Shown here piece after piece: positions 11,801-23,702 of a stretch of 64,000 bases of DNA. The translations under genes were made by a program, and so were the position numbers. Under the pieces are notes generated by a model. It saw only the letters and a program-made list of their open reading frames with translations, ran no database searches and was not told where the DNA came from. The DNA comes from Terfezia claveryi (taxonomy: Eukaryota; Ascomycota; Pezizomycetes; Pezizales; Pezizaceae): contig WHUX01000011.1 of assembly GCA_015179025.1 (NCBI GenBank), positions 310,001-374,000 of the forward strand, written 5' to 3'. Within the stretch, counting starts at the first letter, position 1. Each line of letters opens with the position of its first letter.

Positions 11801-14636
11801 CTCTTCGTTCTGCCCTGTGTCGGTACACCATCCAGGACAGTGATGGTGGTACGTTTGGAAACACCTCTTCCGTCATGTATTTGTTCTGACAAGACCCTAC
11901 GGGAGGCTTGTGCCAACCAGACTAGACAAGACCGTTGTGCCCTATACCATAGGGCCAATTGCTTGAATTCTACTTCGATTAGCAGCCGAAGTAGGAGAAT
12001 CTCGCTGAAGTAGCCGACCGTTATACTTAACGGTCAGCGGCAATCGCGGCAAACTCCATAAGTATGGGGCAATATCAATGGGATATGTCTCCAGTCTCGC
12101 AAAACTACTCTAAGTAATCTCCAAGAACGTCCATACCTTAGAGCTATCCGCGATTTCGCGGTGTCGATGTTAACAGATGAGAGAGATAGTCAGGACTAGC
12201 CTACCAGTAACCAGGATACCTAATTTTTATTCTGCCTAGTCACGACTTTTCGCCTCTTAGCCTATGGAGTCTTGGTTCTCATAATTTACGGGAAACACAG
12301 CAAACTTCAGTTTCGGATTACATTTGGGTCCGCATCCTGGGACGTGCAACTTCGTTTCTGACGCTAGCAGCGGTCTCGTAAGCTGAACCAAGATGTCACA
12401 AATCTATCTGGGCAGAAGCGAGAGCGCAAGACAAATGCAGCTGTTTGCTTGAGTGCCGGAGGTAATTGCTGTAAAGGTCCTGGTGTTACCGGTACTTGGG
12501 AGAATGTTTGCTAGGATATTCAATCGGAATATACCATCAGGCCTAGGACCCCACAATAATGAGAGTGTTTTCGGAAATGACAAAGTGGACGCCGTCCCGC
12601 TCATAACTATTTGGCTCGGAAACGTTTTCCACAGACTAAGCAGCGTAGGGACTTTTCCTACAAACGTTAGTCTTTTGAGATTGATAAGTTGCACAACAAA
12701 AATGCTAAGATGCCAGAACACGGTGATTGTTTTCCGGACTGGCAGAATGAAGTCCTCCATTCCCTAAAAAGCACATCTTCATTTCACGCAGAGTTAAGTC
12801 CATTCTGCTAGTCTCGTACCTGTTCTTTCTTCTATTGCTCAGACTCAGGCACTTATTTGTTAATATTAAAGGATGTGGCAGTGTTAGTTTCGATAAGGCG
12901 GCCGTTTTTCAAGCAGCTCTCTTTTTCTCGTCACGTGAGCCCGCGTGGTTTTGAACGGCTTTTCTGCACTGGTACGCGCCAAGCTGTCTCTGCTGAGCTT
13001 AACAAAGAGGCGTCTCGGTGTATGGTTTGCACAGGCGTGTTAACTGTTAGAGAAGTTTTAGGTTTGGATCAGTGCTCGACCGCACAAGCGCCACCAAAAT
13101 TGCTAGTTCTGGTACACTGGCTAGGGCTTCCCCACGAATCTACAACGTAGTAACTAGAGTGAAGTCGAGGACCAGGCTTGGCTTAAGTTAAGTCTGAAGG
13201 GTTGATATTCAAAATGCGGGTTGCAAAAAATTATCATGAGGCTCTTACATCTAAATATGGATAGACATAGCCTAGTGGGCCAAGGTTCTGGGGGCTGGGA
13301 TAACGTTGCAGCCATTGGTCAGTGTAGACTACACGACACCACACTGCCGACGTAACGCAAGTGGTCTGCCCTAGGCCTAGCATCATGCGGGAGAATTGAG
13401 AATTGACAACACATCGGCTTGGGAAATTAACGAGTGGGGAGATCAGAGCTTACTATAATGGCTATTCATTACTGCATCAGCCGGGAGGTGCCAAATAATG
13501 CGTCAACTGCCAGAGACCATCACTATTCCCCGCAGTGTTGTTGGAATCATCACTAATTTTACTACACTTTGGAGCATCATCCGCCATTGCTACTCTGTCC
13601 AAACAGACTAGTAAGTATCCTATAATGGAATCCATGATTGCCTCATTCTTCCTTGTGATATAAGCTTACTTATCGATAAGGGGTTCCGAATGATTTTAAT
13701 ATCTGGTGCTGAGTTGGTTATTCCCTCATAGGCATCGTTAAGATCTATTGCAGGCGTGGTATTACGGAAATGAAGGCACAGAGGATTGGCCCGAACTGAT
13801 CGGAAACACAGAGCTTCATGGTGAGTGCGAGCTTTCGTATATTCAGAAGCTCAGGGGATGAGGATAGAAGGGGATTAATCTGTGGTGGATAAATACACGC
13901 TGCAATAAGTCGACAATCTGGGCTGCAGCATACGAGATTCTCATATACTAACGTACAATGCACAAAGTACCGAGTACTTACTCTGTGTCGTCCTCGCCAT
14001 CAGCTGTGCATACATACCTTTGCATATTGATATGCTGTACCCCCCAAAGAACCCCATTTGTATTCTCTGCAGCCTCATGGGCCAACTACGTCTTTCAATG
14101 TCTCTCCTTCTCCAGCTTGGTCTAGTGCATATTGCTTCTCTCCCCACATTTGTGACGATCGATCGATAGCTGGCAGGCGAGAACTAGAGTACCCATTTAT
14201 GTTTTATGTACTTCCCACATATTGGACTCCCCACCCTACCTCCAAATTCATGTTCAGCCCTTGCTGCGGCAAAGCTCACACATATACACACACACCCTCG
14301 CACATTTACAGATCACTGTTCTGTTTCCACTCTGTTGCGTACAACTGATATTCGTGCGTGTTGCGGTGTGCAGCTGCCCGAATTATTACGCACCCTGTCC
14401 ACTTACATTTACAGATACGTCTCCAATCAACTGTTTCCACAACAGCATTGGAACAGCCGGACGCCCACCCTTCAAATTACCTAAACCCAGCTACCCCTCA
14501 CTCCACACCTTCCGTATAATACCAACATCCCGCCCATAACTACGAGTAACATATTTCTCTTCCAACAACCAAACAATTCGGCTCAACAAGAGATTTGGAG
14601 GCAGAAAATTGAAGGTCAATTTTGTGGTTAAACAAG
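8806..14636. other. 5.8 kb divergent intergenic region (flbC-like / RING gene)
   Basis: This lies between two divergently transcribed genes and must contain both promoters. It holds a G run at about 9200-9213, purine/pyrimidine-biased tracts near 9480-9540 upstream of flbC, a hairpin cluster at 11823-12161, and CA-rich sequence at about 14270-14300. Small open frames exist on both strands (for example minus 9314-9544 and plus 12453-12767), but none matches a known family. Some could be upstream ORFs of long leaders. Confidence 0.5.
11823..12161. other. Cluster of short inverted repeats (potential hairpins)
   Basis: Six short inverted repeats follow one another. They are GTACACCATC/GATGGTGGTAC (11823-11852, one bulge), GCCCTAT/ATAGGGC (11939-11955), CTACTTCG/CGAAGTAG (11970-11994), GACCGTTA/TAACGGTC (12016-12035), CCAT/ATGG near 12057, and CCGCGA/TCGCGG (about 12148-12161). 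Arms are 4-10 bp with loops of 2-9 bases. Several sit side by side with little spacing. No ORF explains them. Confidence 0.6.
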
Positions 14637-16013
14637 ATGGCAGACACATACAGAGATTCTCGGGATTCATACATGCATGCCTACAGCTATTACCGTCATC
14701 CCCATCATCATCTACCATCACCTCCTGACTATCTGGGTACTCCTCCATCGCAATCGGCGGCTCTCACTAGCTACAACTACTATGTGCCTCCATCCCCAGC
14801 ACATTCATCAACAACTGGGTCCATGGATTACTGGTACCAACACCCTTCCTATGCGCAGCATCCACCAACGCCGACGTCCCCACATTCGCCATATTCACCA
14901 TTTGCATCAACAGCATCATACTCACCTTCATCACCACATTTCCCATCCTATTCGACACCAAACTCCACTAGCTCACCAAGGGCAGCGATGCCAGAAATTC
15001 CTGACTATTTGAATTCCAGAGAGCCCCGTCCACATTTGCTGTTGAGAAATCCATATGAGATGCGCCAGCGAGTCCGTAAGCGAAGAGCGTCGGCTAGTGC
15101 AATTGCTGATTTGCAGGTCCTTCGCTTAGCGGATCTACCAGAGGAAGATAGATCCTGTAACATCTGTATGGAGCAATATGTAGAAGAAAAATATCCTTGT
15201 GATAAACCAAAGAAGGAGAATGCAATGAGGATGCCCTGCGGGCACGTATTTGGATCTTACTGTCTCAAGCAATGGCTACAAAATCATAATACCTGCCCGG
15301 CATGCCGCATGGAGGTAGACTATGTTGAAGTGGAAGAAGAGGAAGTTTTACCACGCTCGAGGGCGCAAAGACGGTCAAGCTTATCAACTCATGAGTTGAT
15401 CGTGAATGACCTATTTGGGGAGCCATACCGCGATCCTGCACCTCCTCGATCCAAAACCCCCCATCAAACTTCATCCAGGCTTCGATCATATTTTGGAAAC
15501 TACGAGCAGGGTCCAGTAACAGCTAACCCTGCGACCCGCCCTGCCCTAAAACGCACGCAAACTTCTATGGGTACAGGAACAGTTCGCTATCCGTTTGCTC
15601 GCCCTCAATCTGAAGAGTACAGTCAATACAGCCCTCCATCTCCCCAACGAATTCATGGTATCCGCGAAGCACCATACGAACGCCCGGGTTCAGCCACTTC
15701 CTCTGGTGCAGCAACAACTCAGAGCGAGCCTGCCCGGGGTAGCGATGGTCATTACGCCCAGCCTGCTAGGAGTGGGCGCGCGACTCCCTTCCGCCGAACA
15801 GATATGGTATGTGCGCTGGAGTCATTAGGGCTTTGCATGATGGACGAGCAGGTTTACGCACAGCAATTGGTGAGGTTGGATTGTGGTCACGGTTTTCATG
15901 CAGACTGCCTGTACACTTCAATGAAGTCCCGAGGTGATGCAGCTGATTTGGGTGCAAAGCTGTTGTGGTGTGAGCGCTGTCGCAGATACTTGACGAGGAA
16001 AACGGGAGAGTAA
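14637..16013 (+). CDS. RING-finger protein with a second C-terminal RING-like Cys/His motif
   Basis: This is a single-exon gene of 458 residues from the ATG at 14637 (MADTYRDSRD). The first 120 residues are rich in Pro, Ser, Tyr and His, suggesting disorder. A C3HC4/H2-type RING lies at about residues 174-222, with CNIC, then MPCGHVFGSYCLKQWL, then CPACR; the first loop is long and charged. A middle disordered stretch follows. The last 70 residues carry a degenerate second motif with paired Cys, DCGHGFHADCL and a final CERCR. The presence of a RING suggests E3 ubiquitin-ligase activity, a family-level inference. I do not recognise a named orthologue. The ORF track of this region also opens 5 codons earlier from TTG, but the ATG is preferred. 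Confidence 0.85.
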   Translation: MADTYRDSRDSYMHAYSYYRHPHHHLPSPPDYLGTPPSQSAALTSYNYYVPPSPAHSSTTGSMDYWYQHPSYAQHPPTPTSPHSPYSPFASTASYSPSSPHFPSYSTPNSTSSPRAAMPEIPDYLNSREPRPHLLLRNPYEMRQRVRKRRASASAIADLQVLRLADLPEEDRSCNICMEQYVEEKYPCDKPKKENAMRMPCGHVFGSYCLKQWLQNHNTCPACRMEVDYVEVEEEEVLPRSRAQRRSSLSTHELIVNDLFGEPYRDPAPPRSKTPHQTSSRLRSYFGNYEQGPVTANPATRPALKRTQTSMGTGTVRYPFARPQSEEYSQYSPPSPQRIHGIREAPYERPGSATSSGAATTQSEPARGSDGHYAQPARSGRATPFRRTDMVCALESLGLCMMDEQVYAQQLVRLDCGHGFHADCLYTSMKSRGDAADLGAKLLWCERCRRYLTRKTGE

Positions 16014-19000
16014 CATAGGAAAAGTGGAGCGTTCATTGGGTAGGGATGTATGAGAATGGGAAAGCCCAAGCGATACCTCTGCTTACGATTTTTTTTCACT
16101 TCGTCGTTACATATTTTCACATGACTTTTTTCCATTCAGTGCAGGAGTGAAGCTTGGATAGTTGGAGGCCACCGTTGCCAATGTTTTGCCTCAGCTGTGC
16201 TTCTACAAGCTAAAAATCCTTCTCCACCGGATTGACTTGGGGCCAGACTGGGTTCCCACGATCGATCATGATGGTGTCTGTAAGTTGATGTCATATTTCA
16301 TGATTCCATACCGCGAAGATGACGGGGGCTTTCTGTTTACCTGGAGTGCTTGGCCAGGGCAGTTCAATCGTGCGTTTAATGTTTTCCTCTACTTTCTTAC
16401 ATCTCTAGGATTGCGGTATTTGGGGGTTTTTACCGCACCTGTCCTCGCGCTAGCTCGCGCAGTTGTTTCATGGTAGTGGGTATAACGGGTGTTTTTAAAT
16501 TTCTCTTATTTGGTGGTTCTGTTTTTTGATGACACTATATATCCTTACCCTTTCCTACCATTGTTTCGGTCACTCTGACACCTTGAGCTGGATACCTAAA
16601 TTCCACTACATCACACTCATTTCAACCGATGTCTTTATGGATTTTATGTGATATTGTTCTTTCCTGGCTTACGACTGTCACGACTCTAACGATCCCCTGT
16701 TATGCGAAACGAACAACATTCTTATATCAATGCCAGCGTCTGCTCGGATGCAAGAAACCAACTCAATTATTTTCCTTCGATGATTTCATATTTTCTTCAC
16801 TGTTTATTTTTTACGACGGATTTTGTTGTGCGAGGTTGGAGGGCTTTAGGAAAATTGGAGGATATGAATGGGTTACAGGGGGGCTTGGATATGTGGGAAG
16901 AAATAGGAAACGGAAGGTCATTATTAGGTAGAGTAATGGCAAACAGAGTGGGATTTATTAATCATTCATTCATCACATTTATCCCTACTGCTGGACTGCG
17001 GGATTAGTCCTAGGTTCGTTCTGCGATTTTCCCCACTGGGCGGGTGTGCTAAAACGCAATGTATACCTGCATATAGTGGGAGTCTATATGTAGGATGGAT
17101 TTTTGATTTGATGGAAATATGATAGGATACGACTTTTTAAAGACGGAATGTGGTCCGGGCTAGTGGAGGATCATTTAGGGAATGCAAACCGTGGGACGAG
17201 GCTGTTCCGCAGACAAACAAAAAGAAAAGAGCTTGTGAGGTCGTCATGCGGTGCTCTGGATTGGGCTTCGAATCCACGAGCGGGGGGATCGGGCTTCAAG
17301 CAAGGGCGCAAGCGCGTCATACATCTACATCTACATCCGCAATCTGTAGGGCGACGAGACGGGAAGGCTTCTTATGGTGAGGAGTGCGGCACTGTGCCTC
17401 TACGATACTGATTGTATGTTTTTGTTGTTATGCATTTTAGCTAGCTGGCTTTGAAATTCAATGATCTTTCTTTTTTTTACCCCACTTGCCTTAAGCTTTC
17501 TCCAGTATAAATGCTCCGAGTCCAATAGATAGGAGAGCGAGTGATTGAAGAATAGACCTCAGGACCAGAGAAGGGTAGAATCTGACCTATATTATTGGGG
17601 CACACCAGGTTACCTATGGGCCATACAAATTCTCCCACCAAAAGAGAAAAAAAAAAAAAAAAAGATCGCAAATGATACTGTAGAACAAATAATTTACCCA
17701 CATTGCTCGTCTGTTCATGCAACTCAATATATATATGCTATAAACATCAAATTAACCATTATTAATTGCTGGTCCTATCAGACGAGGCCAAACGTTTTTA
17801 TGCAGGATGCAGAGTGACGATTATGGACGGCGCGGGAAGGAAGGGGGGGGGGAGGGGGGAGGTGGGTGTTGTCATGTAACTCGGCTCGATTTCCAATCGG
17901 CCGTTGGATTATTAGCAACTCCTTATGTAGCAGATAAAAATAAAAATAAAATAAAAAATTATAGCTGGCTGCCGTGCGTACAGAAATACAAGGTATGACT
18001 GGTACTCTGTATTCCGTACACATTTTATATGATTATTTGCATAAAATTACTCCCCAATCCAAATTGGTACGGTAGGTACAGTAAGATGTGAAATCGAAAG
18101 CTACCGTACATACGGTATACATAAATATTCCCCAAGGGTTTATAAAAAAAAAAGAAAAGAAAAGAAAAGACATAACGCATAATCATCTGGACTGCATAGA
18201 ATAATGTTCAAAAGAAAAGCTGCACCGAGCTTAAAACGTTCAGCACATTATAAATTGGGGGGATTTGAAATCTATCGAATAATTATATCATTCTACTGAA
18301 TGTATGTATGTATGTACTGTATGTATGTATGTATGTGCGATAGAACCCTGTTCTTTGAAACTCATTTCTTCGTTTTTTTTGTTTTCAACTTCCATCATTT
18401 TCATTCATTTCATGTATGCGCGGTTAGTTAGGTCTGGTGGGTAGTTAGGTACAGTATGTATGTTGTGCCTATGTATGAGGGTAATTCCCCATAGGTTCCT
18501 TGGGTATGGAAAGAGATGTACAGCTATTTATCGAGGCGCGCACATTGCAGTAAGGTTACTACGGCTAATGTATACGCACTGGCCACGAGAGAGATAGAGT
18601 GTGGTACCATACTTCAATTCAGCCAACTGGATAGGTAGGCCAGGCCAGCGGGTAGGCAAAGTTATGTCAAGATGATGTGTACTGTACTCGGTACTTTATC
18701 GAGCCGTCCTATTGATCTGGCTGGTTGCTGTGCCGGGCCCATACCAAAGCAAGCTAGAACAGGTAGCTAAAATCCAGCAACAAGAAACCTCAGAAGCCCA
18801 GCTTGTGTGCCAACAGCTGTACGTACATGTGATCTCGATCTGATGAAGTGGTATCTCATCCCCCCCCCAGAACCCAAGACTCATCAAGTTTGCTTTGGCG
18901 CCGGGATAGTGATGAGGCGAAAGTAAATCTTACTCGCGGGATTGATGATACATATCATATTGTCCAATATATCGAGATCTCTTCTCTTCATCACGCAAGC

Positions 19001-21007
19001 GGGATTGAAATTGCGCCAGCCTGGGGCCCAGCGAAGGAGAACCGTTAAATGTCCAATCTTAATCATCTCAAAATGATGGAAGTTAAATATATCTCGTCAC
19101 ATACTCTGGTTTGTCTCGATTTTCGTCTCCAGAAAAAACACGCAGAAAACATCAAGGGTATATAATCAACAGTCCCTTGGTACTGTATGACCCTTGCCTA
19201 GGGACAGACAGAGGGAATTGCCGGGCACTTAGGTGAAGATCCCCCCAATCACGTTACTTCCCAGGACAAGTGTTCGCTACACTATTAAAGCCAACCTGAG
19301 CAAATAATTTTAACCTGGACCACACCCCCACTCTCGTGCCACGCTGTATTGCATATCTCGCATACGCCATCCCGTGACTCTTGACAGGGGATTCAGCCGT
19401 TACAGCAGTAGCTACGAATTTGTGCTATGCATAATCTGGGGGTAACTGATGCATGAAAGCAAACAATGCAAGAGCTTAGCGGCAAGTAAACTTATGTACC
19501 TCAACATTAGTTCTCAACATGTGTTGGGTCCCATATAGTGTTATTCCAGGCCATTGCATAACAGTATTTTATATCCAAGCAGCGAGGTCTCACGGTCCTC
19601 TACTACTACACCCAAAGAAGCTCGATTTACATGATCCCATGACTTTGCAGCCCCATTCTCTACTCCATCCCACGCATGGATAGGTAGTCATGAGGTTCGA
19701 GCACAAGGGCGGGATCAATTAAGGCTTCCGGATAGCTATCTATGCTGCGAAAGGAAAGCCAATCGCCCAGCCACGACGTTGACTCCACGAGGACCGAGCT
19801 CGAGGCCTTCCTCCGAGCCCGGCGAAGCCTCTCCTCGGATGAAAAGGTGCACAATGTGTTGTAAATTGAACAGCACAGCAGCACGAAGCTGCTACAGCAC
19901 TAGCGCTCACGGGTCGAAGCAGGGGGGCAACGAGTGGGAAAAATCCCGCCCTACATTCCTGAAATCGTTAGTTTCCACTACCAAAGAAGTAGCAATCGCT
20001 CAAGGCTTCGGTTTCCCAGACTGGGACATCGCTACATAGCTCTAGGCTCAGGCCGGCTGGCACTTGGCCCTCATTGCTTGTGACAGTGAGGCGGGAAAAG
20101 CTTGAAGGAAGCACCAGCCCTCGGCGAGTGAGCTCGCAGATGCCCGACTTGATCTTGGCGCACGCTGAGGTATCTGAGGTATCTTCTTTGGCACAGGCTG
20201 TTTAATGACGATACCCTGGAACCGCAAAGGCGCCGAGACAAGGGTCTGAGGTATAAATTAAAGGCATGATGATGTTGCTATCTCCAAAGTTGCTGGCGGT
20301 AAGGTTTGATTGGCTTTACTTGTTTTGCCACCAGGATCCCATGACCACCGGTGCGAGCCAAGACCAACGTTTCATATCGGGTCACTGGAGTTCGCGAATT
20401 CATACAGTGTCACTATGTTCTTGCCGTACCTCTACACAAGCTTTGATAGAAAGATGTGTGGGGGTTATTCGACGGTATATGTGGGGGGTTTCGTTCGCTC
20501 TTGACGCCATTGTATGCAGGCTGTCCAGGAATGACGATGATTATATGCAGAGGGATTATGAAGCGTCGAAATCACGGGGATGGACTTCTAAGATCGTCAT
20601 GATTTCTTCTGCGGGTTTCCATATCTCGCACTTTTGTTTATTGTTTTGGATCATCAGATCGTCACACACCTCCCTGTGATAAACAACCAACTCAAGTCAA
20701 GGAAATCAACAATTCCGTCAAGTGGACAAGGGAAGTGCGATACATCGATTATCATCGAAGAAAATTAGTAAGTCCATGATATGATTGGAATTCCAATAAT
20801 TTACACCGGCAAAGCGGGATGATCCGATAATGCAAGCAAGAGGGATCTCTCCAGCTATGAGACTTTCGCTTAACGTCTCCCCGAGCTATCCACATGGTTT
20901 CATCGATCATCTATGTTTTCGAAGTAATCGCAGCTGGCATCGCAGGATACTTACAACACCACGTCAGTCAGCCACAAGATGAACCTATCAGTAGCAGTCA
21001 TATGCTA
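16014..21007. other. 5 kb gene-poor region
   Basis: The left end should be the 3' UTR of the RING gene. Open frames are short and resemble no family; the longest, plus 20266-20679, has no clear domain. The region has A17 at about 17648, mixed G/A runs at about 17845-17865, AAAAG repeats at 18144-18170 and a TATG microsatellite at 18298-18336. Nothing else can be supported. Confidence 0.45.
18298..18336. repeat. TATG tetranucleotide microsatellite
   Basis: Two runs of TATG/ATGT units are separated by a single interruption (TACTGTA). This is ordinary slippage sequence in non-coding DNA. Confidence 0.9.
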
Positions 21008-21706
21008 TCACCACAGGCCCCTGAAAGGGGCGGGGAACGATCGAACCTCATCATTCCACCAATCCTCAAAGAATATCCTAACTCGCTCTCCTCTTAAATG
21101 CGCTAGCCTTTTACCCTCCATAGTTTTCATCTCTCGAGCCAGCCGCCCCAGCTTCTCCTCATAGTGGGTAACTATACCCTGCCACCCTTCCTGGGGCCGC
21201 TTGGCCGTTGAGAATGTAATCACACGTGCAATTCCCATTGCTCCAATGGCGTCTATGCGGTCTGCATCTTGCACCACGGCTAGCTCCGGGTATTGAGCTG
21301 CGAGACTTCGGACGTACTCAGTATGCTTCTGCTCATTAGAGAAGGATACATTGGATACGAGATGCTGGACATGTGCAGCTAGGTCTTCTGCTGCATTGAT
21401 AGACAACAGGAACGTCTCGACAGCGCCTTTGCTGGAGGCCTCAGGGCTTGATTGATTGTACTTCTTGTCCCCAACATCATGGAGGAGAGCAAGTAAAGTG
21501 ACAATGTTACGATCACAGGTAGACTGGAATTCCGGGGTAGAAGTATCGTAGATGTTGTGGGCAAGGGAGACTACTCGCCGGAGGTGGCTGAAGTCGTGGG
21601 ATGCATCGAATCCGGGGCGCGACATGTACTCTTCGGAGAATTTCCAGGTCTTGGAGACAAGGTCTTCCATTTGAGTGACGGAGGCCGAAGACGAAGCTAA
21701 TGGCAT
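21008..21706 (-). CDS. HD-domain phosphohydrolase (YpgQ/YedJ-like)
   Basis: This is a single-exon protein of 232 residues from the ATG at 21706 (MPLASSSAS). An in-frame ATG at 21817 would add 37 weakly conserved residues. The metal-binding pattern of the HD superfamily is complete: His in HDFSHLRRV (about residue 37), the His-Asp pair in LLHDVGDKKY (about 76), and Asp in VQDADRIDAIGAMG (about 150). The arrangement, with VQDADRIDAIGA after an 'HDxxDxK' block, resembles bacterial YpgQ/YedJ proteins, for which nucleotide pyrophosphohydrolase activity has been reported. The substrate here is unknown. It is divergent from the LCL3 gene, sharing about 0.5 kb of promoter DNA. Confidence 0.88.
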   Translation of the reverse strand: MPLASSSASVTQMEDLVSKTWKFSEEYMSRPGFDASHDFSHLRRVVSLAHNIYDTSTPEFQSTCDRNIVTLLALLHDVGDKKYNQSSPEASSKGAVETFLLSINAAEDLAAHVQHLVSNVSFSNEQKHTEYVRSLAAQYPELAVVQDADRIDAIGAMGIARVITFSTAKRPQEGWQGIVTHYEEKLGRLAREMKTMEGKRLAHLRGERVRIFFEDWWNDEVRSFPAPFRGLW

Positions 21707-22252
21707 TGAATTTGATTGTAATTGAGCAATTTTCTTGTGAGAATGTATCTGAATATGCTGAAGATGGTATATTTGATGTTTTGTGCCTTGGGGAATTGCA
21801 AGGGTAAATGCGTGCAAGACCGTCGTGAAAAGGGTTCCGCTAAATGGATGTCATGTTAGTAAATGCAGCCTGAGTGAACCTCGCATATTCCCTCGTTGGA
21901 ATTAGATGTAACATCTTTGACGGCATTTCATTGAGAGTTCGTCAGGAAAGACTGGCAGCTTTCCTGACTCAGAATATCCATCCCTCCCTTGGCAAATCTG
22001 AGGCAGGGATAGCACCAATGTTTATCGATAACATCAATGCCAAACGCCAAACGCCAAACTATAGAGGGGATAGGTTTCCAGTGAAACAAAAAGAGGACAA
22101 AGATACGGAGCTGGGGACGACCGCCAGACTAGGGAGCAACCCCTGAACTTTCAGCCAAAGGGGTGGGATGGATGAGCCGAGAGTGGGATCGGCGAAAGTT
22201 TGAAGACACATCCAGCAGCTGCCAACTAAATATCCCGTTACCTCATCGCAAC
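21707..22252. other. Bidirectional promoter region, HD hydrolase / LCL3
   Basis: This is about 0.5 kb between two divergent start codons. It contains a short direct repeat, CCAAACG in tandem, near 22038-22060. No gene is seen. In-frame ATGs upstream of both chosen starts (21817 on minus, 22172 on plus) leave some doubt about the exact ends. Confidence 0.5.
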
Positions 22253-23702
22253 ATGAGATGGCCATGGTATTCCGATGATGACAGCCGTCGAAAGCCCCTC
22301 CCTCCCCTTCTCTCTATCGAATACTGGTCCGACCCGAAAAACTACCTCCACCCAAGGGTTCTGGTCCCTGCATCCGTGCTCGCAGCTTGTTCTCTGGGAT
22401 TAATTTATGTCTATCGGGCATATGTAAGGCGAATACCCGAATCATCACAAATATACCCTTCATTTTTTCGCAAAAGGTCGCTTTTTGGAAAGGTTACGAG
22501 TGTGGGGGATGGAGATAATTTTAGATTATATCATACACCTGGGGGAAGGCTATTGGGATGGGGATGGTTTCCTGGGAGGAAGGTGCCTACAGACCCGAAG
22601 GAGTTGAGACAACGTACGGTAGGTTGCCCGCAACTGAGCTCTTGCACACGCTTCCGGTATTGGGGATTCCGTTACCGCACAAATTTTGTAGTCGAGAGTC
22701 CTAAAGCTCTATTTACCTCTATATTCAACGCTACATACATGTATATACTGTCAGGGCATTCATGATCCAGAATAACTTATGCCTACCATATAGGTCCACA
22801 TCCGCATTGCTGGTATTGATGCTCCCGAACTCGGCCACTGGGGCAATCCCGCACAACCTTATTCCGCAGAGTCACTTGAGTGGCTTCGAGCATACATCTT
22901 GGGCAAAAGAGTACGTGCATACATTTACCGTCGGGATCAGTATGAGCGAATAGTGTGCTCCGCGAAAGTCTGGAAAGGTCTATGGAGGAGGGACCTAGGC
23001 CTGGAGATGCTGAAAGCTGGAGTGGCGGCAGTGTAAGTCAACCCCGGGAACGTAGGGGTTATTACGCTAACATACTGGGGTTGGGCTTAGGTATGAAGCA
23101 AAGACTGGTGCTGGTGAGTTTAGATATCTATCTCCAGCAAGCTGCTAAGTTGCTCGTTCAGCTAACATTCAGGGACAGAATTCGGCGACATGGAGTTAAA
23201 ATATCGTCTAGCAGAAGCTACAGCTAAGATTCAGAAGAAGGGAATGTGGGGTCTGAAAGGCCTCTACGAGTCTCCAGGGACATACAAGAAGGCCCTTAAA
23301 GAAGCTGAAGCTGCGGCCTCAGGCAGTGGCCACGGTGGGGCACCGAGCTCCGCACCCACGGCAAGTAAGAGCTCCGCACCCACGGCAAGTAAGAGCTCCG
23401 CACCCGCGGCAAGTAAGAGCTCCGCACCCGCGGCAAGTAAGAGCTCAGCACCAGCGGCAAGTAAGAGTTCAGCACCTGGGCCAAGTAAGGGCTCAGCACC
23501 CGGACCAAGTAAGAGCTCAGCACCCGGGGCAAGTAAAACGAGTACCAGCAAACCAAGTAGCGCAGGGACGTCACAAACTGGTGCTAAGGGGGGTGTCGTC
23601 GTTGTGGGAAAGCCCAGCAGTGGGAAGCGGAGCACTACTAGGAAGATGCCCCCGACCTCAGCAACTACCACTCGGACTACGGCAAGGAAAAAAGCCCTGT
23701 AA
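22253..23702 (+). CDS. LCL3: LCL3-like membrane-anchored staphylococcal-nuclease-fold endonuclease
   Basis: Four exons: 22253-22618, 22794 to about 23031, a small exon near 23090-23113, and about 23174-23702. The N-terminus MRWPWYSDD is followed by one membrane helix ([19 protein letters not shown]). A thermonuclease (SNase) domain then shows [31 protein letters not shown] and [15 protein letters not shown], retaining the Asp/Arg/Glu/Arg-type active-site residues expected in the fold. Yeast LCL3 is mitochondrial and linked to lifespan; that role is by homology only. The unusual part is the tail after [17 protein letters not shown], about 135 residues that are low-complexity and contain eight [12 protein letters not shown] octapeptide repeats. 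I chose the ATG at 22253; an earlier one at 22172 would add 27 residues. Confidence 0.88.
23346..23537 (+). repeat. 24-bp minisatellite inside the LCL3-like gene (8 units)
   Basis: Eight in-frame 24-bp units encode variants of the octapeptide SSAPAASK (T-A, A-A, G-P and G-A at positions 5-6). The two first units are identical at protein level and later units drift, as in expansion from one end. The unit length is a multiple of three, so copy-number changes keep the frame. Confidence 0.95.

Noticed and set aside
12404..12767. Overlapping open frames on both strands near the hairpin cluster.
   Set aside because: Neither strand shows a recognisable motif; opposite frames of similar length argue for chance.
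23264..23671. Long minus-strand frame opposite the LCL3-like tail.
   Set aside because: It is a mirror of the 24-bp repeat, whose unit is a multiple of three, so any stop-free frame is repeated; the plus-strand frame continues the nuclease gene.
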